53,757 bases of DNA from Sphingomonas hengshuiensis (GTDB lineage Bacteria; Pseudomonadota; Alphaproteobacteria; Sphingomonadales; Sphingomonadaceae): contig QFNF01000018.1 of the NCBI GenBank assembly GCA_003240755.1, positions 1-53,757 of the forward strand, in the 5' to 3' direction. The notes beneath the pieces were generated by a model that made no database searches, was not told the DNA's origin, and saw nothing but the letters and a program-made list of their open reading frames with translations. The translations under genes were made by a program, and so were the position numbers. Shown here piece after piece: positions 46,996 through 53,757 of this stretch (positions are counted from its first letter, which is position 1; every line of letters begins with the position of its first letter).

Positions 46996-48369
46996 TCAGG
47001 CGGCGACCAGCCGGCGCTCGGCCAGTTCGTCGTTGAGCATTTCCGCCAGCAGGAACGCCAGTTCGAGGCTCTGCCCGGCGTTGAGGCGTGGATCGCAATG
47101 GGTGTGGTAGCGATCGGCCAGCGCCTGTTCGGTGACGGCGATCGCGCCGCCGGTGCATTCGGTGACGTTCTGCCCGGTCATCTCCGCATGGATGCCGCCG
47201 GCATGGCTGCCCTCGGCACGGTGGACGGCGAAGAAGCCGCGCACCTCGGCAAGGATGCGGTCGAACGGACGCGTCTTGTACCCGGTCGTTGCCTTGATCG
47301 TATTGCCATGCATCGGGTCGCACGACCAGATGACCGGATGGCCTTCGCGCTGGACCGCGCGGACCAGCTTGGGCAGGCCGGCCTCGATCTTGTCATGGCC
47401 ATAGCGCGTGATGAGCGTCATCCGGCCTGCGACGCGGTTCGGATTGAGCGTGTCCAGCATCCGCAGCAGCGCATCCGGTTCCAGCGTCGGGCCGCATTTG
47501 ATACCGATCGGATTGCCGATGCCGCGCAGGAATTCGACATGCGCCGATCCGTCGAAACGGGTGCGGTCGCCGATCCAGAGGAAGTGGGCGGACGTGTCGT
47601 ACCAGTCGCCGGTCAGCGAATCCTGCCGGGTCAGCGCCTGTTCGTAGGGCAGCAGCAGCGCTTCGTGGCTGGTATAGAAGCTGGTGGCCTTCAACTGCGG
47701 CACGCTGTCGGCGTCGATGCCGCAGGCGGCCATGAAGTCGAGCGCCTCGCCGATGCGGTCGGCGACGTCGGCATATTTCTTTGCCCAGGGGGAGCGGCCC
47801 ATGAAATCATGGGTCCAGCGATGCACCTGATGCAGATTGGCATAGCCGCCGGTCGCGAAGGCGCGCAGCAGGTTGAGCGTCGCCGCCGCCTGCGAATAGG
47901 CGCGGATCATCCGCTGCGGATCGGGCACGCGCCCTTCGGCGGTGAAGGCGATGTCGTTGATATTGTCGCCGCGATAGCTGGGCAGTTCGACGCCGTCGAT
48001 CACCTCGGTATCGGCCGAGCGGGGCTTGGCGAACTGGCCGGCCATGCGCCCGACCTTCACCGTCGGCAGCTTCGACGCGAAGGTCAGCACCACCGCCATC
48101 TGGAGGATGACGCGGAAGGTGTCGCGGATGTAATTGGGATGGAACTCGGCAAAGCTTTCCGCGCAGTCGCCGCCCTGCAGCAGGAACGCGCGCCCTTCGG
48201 CCACTTCGGCAAGTTCGGCGGTCAGGCTGCGGGCTTCGCCGGCAAAGACCAGCGGCGGATAGCTGGCAAGCTGCGCCGTCGTCGCGTCCAGCGCGGTGCG
48301 ATCAGGATAGGTGGGGAGCTGGCGCGCTTCGGCGGTGGTCCAGCTATCGGGGGCCCAGTTGGCGGCCAT
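46996..48369 (-). CDS. Class II 3-deoxy-7-phosphoheptulonate (DAHP) synthase
   Basis: A 457-residue plant-type DAHP synthase, first enzyme of the shikimate pathway. Landmarks are [57 protein letters not shown] and [15 protein letters not shown]. The length and motifs are those of AroG/AroH class II. ATG 48369 gives [10 protein letters not shown]; an ATG four codons upstream is also possible and neither has a strong ribosome-binding site. It is cytoplasmic and apparently monocistronic. Confidence 0.95.
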   Translation of the reverse strand: MAANWAPDSWTTAEARQLPTYPDRTALDATTAQLASYPPLVFAGEARSLTAELAEVAEGRAFLLQGGDCAESFAEFHPNYIRDTFRVILQMAVVLTFASKLPTVKVGRMAGQFAKPRSADTEVIDGVELPSYRGDNINDIAFTAEGRVPDPQRMIRAYSQAAATLNLLRAFATGGYANLHQVHRWTHDFMGRSPWAKKYADVADRIGEALDFMAACGIDADSVPQLKATSFYTSHEALLLPYEQALTRQDSLTGDWYDTSAHFLWIGDRTRFDGSAHVEFLRGIGNPIGIKCGPTLEPDALLRMLDTLNPNRVAGRMTLITRYGHDKIEAGLPKLVRAVQREGHPVIWSCDPMHGNTIKATTGYKTRPFDRILAEVRGFFAVHRAEGSHAGGIHAEMTGQNVTECTGGAIAVTEQALADRYHTHCDPRLNAGQSLELAFLLAEMLNDELAERRLVAA

Positions 48370-48466
48370 GGCGTGTTCCATCAAGTCAGTTCGGGCAATT
48401 CCCATGCGCGAAACCGACCGTTCGCGCAATGAAGGAAAGGTTGGCCGGCCCGATCGACTGCTTCGA

Positions 48467-48907
48467 TCAGCCGTAGCGGTGATGGAATTCCTCATTGTCC
48501 ATGACAAGGTAGCGGATCGCGTCGATCAGCGCCCACACGCCGGTGACGAGCAGGCCGACGACGGTACATGTCAGCAGCAGCATGACGATGCCCGACCCGG
48601 CCCTGCCAAGATAGAAACGGTGGATCCCGAGCGTGCCGAGGAAGAAGGCGAACAATATGGCGGCGATCTTGTCCTTGCGCGGGCGGGGGTGGCGATCGTC
48701 GTTCGCCGGACGGAGCGCGGCGGTGCCGGGGACGTGGTAGATGCGCAGCGCCCGGCCGTTCGAGGTTTCGAAATCGACCTGTGCGCCGACCGACGGGCCG
48801 ATGCGGTCGCTCCAGTCGTCGGGCTGGAACCAGTAGCGCTGCCCGTCGTCGCCGGCGATCCGCCCCTCGCGTCCGTCCCGATCGACGCCCAGCACCTGTC
48901 CCCGCAT
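48467..48907 (-). CDS. TM2-domain membrane protein with N-terminal soluble domain
   Basis: A 146-residue protein. The N-terminal half (1-60) is beta-rich with [16 protein letters not shown] and [14 protein letters not shown], resembling small OB- or cold-shock-like domains. The C-terminal half is a TM2 domain: [24 protein letters not shown], then a second helix and the DxIRYL-type ending [11 protein letters not shown]. Function of such fusions is unknown. It lies between the DAHP synthase and cysS genes on the same strand, with about 95-bp gaps. Confidence 0.82.
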   Translation of the reverse strand: MRGQVLGVDRDGREGRIAGDDGQRYWFQPDDWSDRIGPSVGAQVDFETSNGRALRIYHVPGTAALRPANDDRHPRPRKDKIAAILFAFFLGTLGIHRFYLGRAGSGIVMLLLTCTVVGLLVTGVWALIDAIRYLVMDNEEFHHRYG

Positions 48908-49000
48908 ATCGTCCCCCGATGATTCGTGGGGCCGATATGGGGGCGAAGCGAAGAGCGTAGCAAGGGGGAAGCCGCAGGCCGGCCTTGCCCCGACCGGCGC

Positions 49001-50440
49001 TCAGCCCAGCATCGGGCGCCAGTCCCAACCCAGCGGATCGCCGTCCATCACCTCGACACCCGCCGTGGTCAGTTCGTCGCGGATCGCGTCGCTCGCGGCG
49101 AAATCGCGGGCGGCGCGCGCCTTCTTGCGGTCGGCAAGGCGTGCCTCGATCGTCGCTGCGTCGAGCATCGCGTCGGCCGGGCGCACGCGCAGGTCGGCAC
49201 GCTCGATCGTCGCCAGCCCCAGCCCCAGCACCGCGTCGAAATCGGCCAGCGCCGCCAGCCGGTCGGCAGGCGTCAGCTTCTTGTCGGCGAGCAGTTCGTC
49301 GAGCACCGGCAGCGCGCGCGGCGTGTTGAGGTCGTCGGACACGGCAAGGTCGAGCCGTTCGCGATAGGCCGCCGCCTTGCCCGCATCGCCTTCGCCGCTC
49401 GCACGCATGCGCAGGGCGACGACGGTCATCGCCAGCCGCTTCAACCGGGTCAGCGCCGCGATCAGGTTTTCCGGCGAGAATTCGAGTTCGGAACGATACT
49501 GCGCCGACAGGCACATCAGCCGATAGGCGAGCGGATGCACGCCCGCGTCGATCAGCGTCTGCAAGGTCGTGAAGCCGCCCTTCGACTTCGACATCTTCCC
49601 CGATCGGTCGACGAGGAAGTTGTTGTGCAGCCAGAAGGCGGCACCGCTGTCGCCGCAGCCGCACCATGCCTGGTTCTGCGCGATCTCGTTCGGGTGGTGG
49701 ATTTCGCGATGGTCGATGCCGCCGGTATGGATATCGAACGGGCTGCCGAGATATTTGATGCTCATCACCGAGCATTCGAGGTGCCAGCCCGGCGCGCCGC
49801 GGCCCCAGGGGGAGTCCCATTCCATCTGCCGGCTTTCGCCCGCCGGGGTCTTGCGCCAGATCGCGAAGTCCTGCGGATGGCGCTTGCCCGCCACCGGATC
49901 GATGCGGCCCTCGCCGGCATCGTCATGCCCGCCGGCCAGCGCGCCGTAATCGGGGACGGTGGTGCTGTCGAAATAGAGACCGCTGTCCAGCTCGTAGCAA
50001 TGCCCGGGCGCGATCTGTTCGGCAAAGGCGATCATCTCGGCGATGTGATCGGTGGCGACCGACCAGCGCGTGGGATCGTCGATGTTCAGGTCGCGCAGAT
50101 TGCCCTTGAACGCTGCCGTATAATGCGCGGCGACGTCCCAGATCGACTCGGCGCGGGCCTTTGCCGCCGCCTCCATCTTGTCGTCGCCGGCATCGGCGTC
50201 GGACGTCAGGTGGCCGACATCGGTGATGTTGATGACATGGGTGAGCGGATAGCCCTTCCACCGCAGCACCCGGCTGAGCGTATCGGTGAAGACATAGGCG
50301 CGCAGGTTGCCGATATGCGCATAGTTGTAGACGGTCGGCCCGCAGGAATAGACGCGCACCCCCTTTGCCGGGTCGAGCGGTTCGAAACGCTGAAGGCTGC
50401 GGGTCAGCGAATTGTGAAGCGTGAGCGGGGCACCGTACAT
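49001..50440 (-). CDS. cysS: Cysteinyl-tRNA synthetase
   Basis: A 479-residue class I synthetase. The signature is CGPTVYNYAHIGNLRAYV (HIGH-type motif HIGN), with zinc-site and binding elements in WHLECSVMSIKYLG and GGIDHREIHHPNE and the KMSKS loop in SGKMSKSKGGF. ATG 50440 gives MYGAPLTLHNSLTRSLQRFE, which fits the family start better than the longer frame. A tRNA-Cys gene is coincidentally near the window end. Confidence 0.96.
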   Translation of the reverse strand: MYGAPLTLHNSLTRSLQRFEPLDPAKGVRVYSCGPTVYNYAHIGNLRAYVFTDTLSRVLRWKGYPLTHVINITDVGHLTSDADAGDDKMEAAAKARAESIWDVAAHYTAAFKGNLRDLNIDDPTRWSVATDHIAEMIAFAEQIAPGHCYELDSGLYFDSTTVPDYGALAGGHDDAGEGRIDPVAGKRHPQDFAIWRKTPAGESRQMEWDSPWGRGAPGWHLECSVMSIKYLGSPFDIHTGGIDHREIHHPNEIAQNQAWCGCGDSGAAFWLHNNFLVDRSGKMSKSKGGFTTLQTLIDAGVHPLAYRLMCLSAQYRSELEFSPENLIAALTRLKRLAMTVVALRMRASGEGDAGKAAAYRERLDLAVSDDLNTPRALPVLDELLADKKLTPADRLAALADFDAVLGLGLATIERADLRVRPADAMLDAATIEARLADRKKARAARDFAASDAIRDELTTAGVEVMDGDPLGWDWRPMLG

Positions 50441-50624
50441 GGCCGAGCGTGTAGCGCGATGCGCCCCATCTGCAAATCCGGGCCGTTGACCGGCAAAAGT
50501 CCGTTGCGTCATGGAACGGCGGACGATGCAGGCGGTTGGGGCTGTATCGGATGAAAAGAACCGTCCGATCAACATCTTATCATGGATCAATCAGCCGGAT
50601 CGGCGATCCGGCGGACGGGAGAGC

Positions 50625-51203
50625 ATGGCCATGGCCGAACCCGAATTGCCCGGCGACGTCGTGCGCGACGACGCGCCAGCCTTCACGTCGAAGGACAAGG
50701 GCGAACGCGGCAGCGCCGCACCGAACGGCGAATCGTCGGTGTCCGGTGTCGCGGTGACGATCAACCGCCCTGCCGCCGAACTGTATGCCTATTGGCGCGA
50801 TTTCGGAAACCTTGCCACCTTCATGCTCAATGTCGAAGGCGTGGAGGTACGTGACGACAAGAGGTCGCACTGGAAGGTCGCCGGCCCCAACGGCACCTAT
50901 GCATGGGACGCCGTCGTCACCGAGGATGTCCCGGACCAGCGGATCGGCTGGCGGGCCGAGCATGGCGACGTGCCGAACAGTGGTTGGGTATCGTTCGTGC
51001 CGGCAGCCCCCGGACGCGGCACGGTAGTCACGGCGATGATCGCCTATTCGCCGCCCGCCGGCATCGTCGGCAAGCTGGTCGCCAAGGTGACGCAGAAGGA
51101 ACCTGCGATCCAGGCCCGGCGCGATCTGCGCCGTTTCAAGCAGTTGATGGAAACCGGCGAGATCGCCACGACCACGCCGCCCAACCGCGAACCCAAATCT
51201 TAG
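50625..51203 (+). CDS. SRPBCC/cyclase-dehydrase family protein
   Basis: A 192-residue START/SRPBCC-type protein. The core VAVTINRPAAELYAYWRDFG, HWKVAGPNGTYAWDAVVTED and GIVGKLVAKVTQKEPAIQAR matches the polyketide cyclase/dehydrase group. ATG 50625 has GGGAGAG upstream and removes an unconserved leader. It is followed at 18 bp by an alcohol dehydrogenase and then a broken SDR, a gene set often seen in stress-linked clusters of sphingomonads and rhizobia. The ligand is unknown. Confidence 0.8.
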   Translation: MAMAEPELPGDVVRDDAPAFTSKDKGERGSAAPNGESSVSGVAVTINRPAAELYAYWRDFGNLATFMLNVEGVEVRDDKRSHWKVAGPNGTYAWDAVVTEDVPDQRIGWRAEHGDVPNSGWVSFVPAAPGRGTVVTAMIAYSPPAGIVGKLVAKVTQKEPAIQARRDLRRFKQLMETGEIATTTPPNREPKS

Positions 51204-51221
51204 AACGAGAGGAATTGCCGG

Positions 51222-52409
51222 ATGCGCGCACTCACCTGGCACGGCAAGCATGACGTACGCGTCGACACCGTCCCCGATCCCGAGATCATCAATCCCCGCG
51301 ACGCGATCATCAAGATCACGTCGACGGCGATCTGCGGGTCCGACCTGCACCTGTACGACGGCTATATCCCGACGATGCAGGCGGGCGACATCCTCGGCCA
51401 TGAGTTCATGGGCGAGGTGGTCGATACCGGCCCGAAATCGACGCTGCGAAAGGGGCAGCGCGTCGTCGTGCCCTTCGTCATCGCCTGCGGCAGTTGCTAT
51501 CATTGTTCCAAACAGCAATTCTCCGGCTGCGACAACGGCAACCCGGCCGATAATCAGGATATCGCGCAGGAATTGTGGGGACAGGTCGCGCCCGGCCTGT
51601 TCGGGTACAGCCACATGACCGGCGGCTATCCGGGCGGACAGGCGGAATATGTTCGCGTGCCGTTCAGCGATGTCGGCCCGATCGTGATCCCCGACGGGGT
51701 CGACGACGACAAGGTGCTGTTCCTGTCCGACATCCTGCCGACCGGATGGATGGCGGCGGAAAACGCCGATATCGAGGAGGGCGACATCGTCGCCGTGTGG
51801 GGCTGCGGTCCGGTGGGGCTGTTCGCGATCCAGTCGGCGCTGCTGATGGGCGCGCACCGGGTGATCGCGATCGATCATTTCCCGCACCGGCTGAGCCTTG
51901 CAAAGGGCTTGGGGGCGGAGGTCCTCAATTTCGAGGAAACCGACATCTACGACGCGCTGATGACGATGACCGGCGGGATCGGCCCCGATGCGGTGATCGA
52001 CAGCGTCGGCCTCGAAAGCCACGGGCTGTTCGTCGACAATATCGTCGATCAGATCAAGGCATCGACGTTCCTCGGGACCGACCGGCCGCACGCGCTGCGA
52101 CAGGCGATCATTGCCTGCCGCAAGGGCGGGCGGGTGTCGGTGCCGGGCGTATATGGCGGGATGATCGACAAGTTTCCGTTCGGCGCGCTGATGGAAAAGG
52201 GACTGACGCTCAAGACCGGGCAGACGCATGTGCAGCGCTACCTTCCGGCACTGCTCACCGCGATCATGGAGGACAGGATCGACACGACCTTCATGATTTC
52301 CGACCGGATGGCGCTGGAGGACGCGCCCGAAGGCTACCGGAAATTCCATGACGAGCAGAATGCCTGTACCAAGGTGGTGCTGAAGCCCGACTGGGCGAAG
52401 GGAGCATGA
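51222..52409 (+). CDS. Zinc-dependent alcohol dehydrogenase (formaldehyde dehydrogenase-like)
   Basis: A 395-residue medium-chain dehydrogenase. Catalytic zinc residues are Cys in [10 protein letters not shown] and His-Glu in LGHEFMGEV; the structural zinc loop is [16 protein letters not shown]. The NAD-binding Rossmann motif is [10 protein letters not shown]. An insertion of about 20 residues ([14 protein letters not shown] region) resembles glutathione-independent formaldehyde dehydrogenases. It oxidises an aldehyde or alcohol of unknown identity. It overlaps the SDR remnant by four bases. Confidence 0.9.
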   Translation: MRALTWHGKHDVRVDTVPDPEIINPRDAIIKITSTAICGSDLHLYDGYIPTMQAGDILGHEFMGEVVDTGPKSTLRKGQRVVVPFVIACGSCYHCSKQQFSGCDNGNPADNQDIAQELWGQVAPGLFGYSHMTGGYPGGQAEYVRVPFSDVGPIVIPDGVDDDKVLFLSDILPTGWMAAENADIEEGDIVAVWGCGPVGLFAIQSALLMGAHRVIAIDHFPHRLSLAKGLGAEVLNFEETDIYDALMTMTGGIGPDAVIDSVGLESHGLFVDNIVDQIKASTFLGTDRPHALRQAIIACRKGGRVSVPGVYGGMIDKFPFGALMEKGLTLKTGQTHVQRYLPALLTAIMEDRIDTTFMISDRMALEDAPEGYRKFHDEQNACTKVVLKPDWAKGA

Positions 52410-52692
52410 CCGCGGCGAACAGGCTGGCGGTCATCACCGGCGCCTCCACCGGCATCAGCCATGAACTGGCAAGGATTGCCGCGCCGGGATGATGGATACG
52501 CCGGTCGGGCAGGATACATCGAAGGAAGACCCGGCGAAGACCGCGCGCGACGGCTGGGACGCGGTGATGGCCGGATCGGCACACATCGTGTCTGGCGCCA
52601 TGAACAAGGTGCAGGCGGCGCTGAGCCATATCACACCCGACAGCGTACTGGCCGCGCAGCATGGCCGGATGGCGAAGCCCGACGGCGAATAG
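52406..52692 (+). pseudogene. SDR-family oxidoreductase with internal deletion and frameshift
   Basis: The first 28 codons encode an SDR N-terminus, RLAVITGASTGISHELARIA, with the NAD-binding TGxxxGI motif, then stop at 52490-52492. Directly downstream, in another frame (52489-52692), 67 codons encode a typical SDR C-terminus: MMDTPVGQD, DPAKTARDGWDAVM, MNKVQAALSHITPDSVLAAQ. Roughly 170 central residues, including the YxxxK active site, are absent. The break lies near 52470-52488. The start overlaps the dehydrogenase stop, so this was the third gene of the cluster. Confidence 0.85.
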
Positions 52693-53166
52693 CCGTTCGG
52701 GTCAGGACGAGGCACGGATGCCGGCGACTATCCCGGGACCGCCGGTATCCTCGTCGCTCCGTCGGGCGAGCGACGCGTATCGCCGAACCGTCGCTATCGC
52801 CCGCCGGATGATCCGCTGATCGCAATGGCCCGCGACCCTCGCCGTCGGTTCGCCATGGGTCGGGAGGACGGCATCGACCTCGAACCAGCAGGGGCAAGGC
52901 CCTCGGCGCCGACTGCGGCATGGGCTCGCGTCGGCGCGGGGCGGATACCGGCCCGAAGGTCGAAACAGGGGCCGATCGCGCGGGAACAGGGCGCCGCTAC
53001 CGTGGCGGAAACGAGCCGGTCCTTGCCTTCGCCCCTGCTCCTCGCGACCGGGTTTCCTGCATCCTGATCGAGCGAACGCCGGCAAGACGCGCGTGGTCCA
53101 TGGTGCTGGCGCCACCGCGCACGGCGCGATACCGATGTCGCAATCACCCTCCGGAAAGGCCGTCCC
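52693..53166. other. Apparently non-coding region, 474 bp
   Basis: No convincing gene is visible. Open frames on both strands lack family motifs, proper ribosome-binding sites and normal codon-position GC bias. It may be decayed remains continuous with the deleted SDR gene. The promoter of the following secreted protein should lie at its right end. Confidence 0.5.
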
Positions 53167-53637
53167 ATGTCCATGACGCTTGCCCTGCTCCTGCTGCAGG
53201 CCGCTGCCGCACCCTGCACGTCGGTCGTGCCGCCGCCGCCCGAACTGGCGGGATGGGCGCAGCCGCGCGCGATCGATGCCGGCGGCGATTCGGTACTTAC
53301 CCCCGGCGTCGCAGTCCGGGCCAGGCTGGTGCCGCAGGCGACGCTGCGCCTTGCGGTGAAGCCGGAAAGATCCGGCGACGCTGCTGGCCATGGCGGCATC
53401 TTCCGCTTCGTTACGACGCAGCCCGGCCGGTATCGCGTGGCGTTGGGCGGCGGGGCGTGGATCGATGTCGTGGATGGCACCCATGGCGTCGCGTCGGTCG
53501 ATCACGGTCATGGCCCGGCGTGCAGCGGCATCCGGAAAATGGTGGATTTCGACCTGCCGGCAGGTACGCATGTCGTGCAGATCACGGGAAGCCGCGAGGA
53601 TAGCCTGACGATGATGGTGGCCCGCCTGCCGCGTTGA
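53167..53637 (+). CDS. Secreted protein of unknown function
   Basis: A 156-residue protein with a short hydrophobic signal (MTLALLLLQAAAAP) and a probably beta-sandwich mature part. Visible features are PELAGWAQPRAIDAGG, IFRFVTTQPGRYRVAL, and a late DLPAGTHVVQITGS resembling a pre-peptidase or lectin-like strand pattern. Two Cys (CTSVVP and PACSGIRK) could form a disulfide. I do not recognise the family with certainty. Purine-rich sequence AAAGGCC precedes the start weakly. Confidence 0.65.
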   Translation: MSMTLALLLLQAAAAPCTSVVPPPPELAGWAQPRAIDAGGDSVLTPGVAVRARLVPQATLRLAVKPERSGDAAGHGGIFRFVTTQPGRYRVALGGGAWIDVVDGTHGVASVDHGHGPACSGIRKMVDFDLPAGTHVVQITGSREDSLTMMVARLPR

Positions 53638-53661
53638 TGCGACCGCCGATCAGCCGAGCGT

Positions 53662-53735
53662 TGGAGGCGCGACCGGGAATCGAACCCGGGTGCAAGGATT
53701 TGCAGTCCTCTGCGTCACCACTCCGCCATCGCGCC
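53662..53735 (-). tRNA. tRNA-Cys(GCA)
   Basis: On the minus strand it starts GGCGCGATGGCGGAGTGG and ends TCGCGCCTCCA with encoded CCA. The anticodon loop CTGCAAA gives GCA for cysteine. Acceptor stem GGCGCGA/TCGCGCC pairs perfectly and the T-arm GGGTTCGATTCCC is present. Confidence 0.96.
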
Positions 53736-53757
53736 TCGATACGGTGGGAGGCGGGCA

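Noticed and set aside
52702..53571. A 289-codon minus-strand open frame near the right end
   Set aside because: It is antisense to the secreted protein gene over half its length, has no recognised domain and no ribosome-binding site; the remaining 200 bp alone is not convincing.

Overview
The window is high-GC and densely packed with genes, and looks like chromosomal DNA of a sphingomonad (Alphaproteobacteria, Sphingomonas or a close relative). The signs are a deoxyhypusine-synthase-like homospermidine synthase beside an alanine-racemase-fold decarboxylase, a single-Cys DksA, a PEP-CTERM-type surface protein, a DUF1465 (RcdA-family) protein, the mreBCD-mrdA-rodA order, and sphingomonad-style intergenic palindromes. 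Most genes are core housekeeping. No phage, insertion sequence, CRISPR array or integrase was seen.

Layout. 1-1570: a minus-strand mesX-mesD (folate-independent methionine synthase) operon. It lies behind a cobalamin riboswitch and a perfect 22-bp palindromic operator candidate. 1593-5269: a secreted esterase-like hydrolase and the polyamine pair. 5409-11419: threonine dehydratase-like enzyme, small membrane protein, alpha/beta hydrolase, then two translationally coupled cysteine desulfurases, a [2Fe-2S] ferredoxin and a HerA-like ATPase. 11447-17856 (minus): M17 aminopeptidase, rimO, a K+ channel with an RCK domain, an NlpD-like lipoprotein and serS. 17952-22213: host-attachment protein, repetitive PEP-CTERM protein, dksA, a divergent pair of DUF465 mini-proteins, a DUF1465 protein and nitronate monooxygenase. 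22305-26871 (minus): a LacI regulator upstream of an apparent operon of two ferritin-like Tat proteins and an Nramp transporter. 26998-29397: PDZ protein, response regulator and sensor kinase in overlapping order; the kinase apparently starts at CTG. 29811-36751: a giant GH18-like/NodB/GT2 fusion diverging from a trypsin-like autotransporter. 36905-42800 (minus): two identical tRNA-Lys genes and the rod-shape operon. 42941-53735: mutL followed by an orphan molybdenum hydroxylase subunit, class II DAHP synthase, TM2 protein, cysS, an SRPBCC/alcohol dehydrogenase/broken SDR cluster, a secreted unknown and tRNA-Cys.

How the parts work together. The clearest regulatory logic is in mesXD: a B12-independent, probably O2-dependent methionine synthase that the riboswitch would shut off when cobalamin allows MetH to work. 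In the metal cluster, two exported ferritin-like proteins precede a Mn/Fe importer, and one paralog has visibly lost its ExxH ligands. The rod operon encodes cytoskeleton, scaffold, transpeptidase and glycan polymerase, with four-base ATGA overlaps at most junctions. I found no clearly new multi-gene defence or mobile system. The least explained items are the ferritin-like/Nramp operon, the GH18-like/NodB/GT2 fusion with its divergent protease, the doubled cysteine desulfurase/ferredoxin operon, and the Ser/Thr-repeat PEP-CTERM protein.
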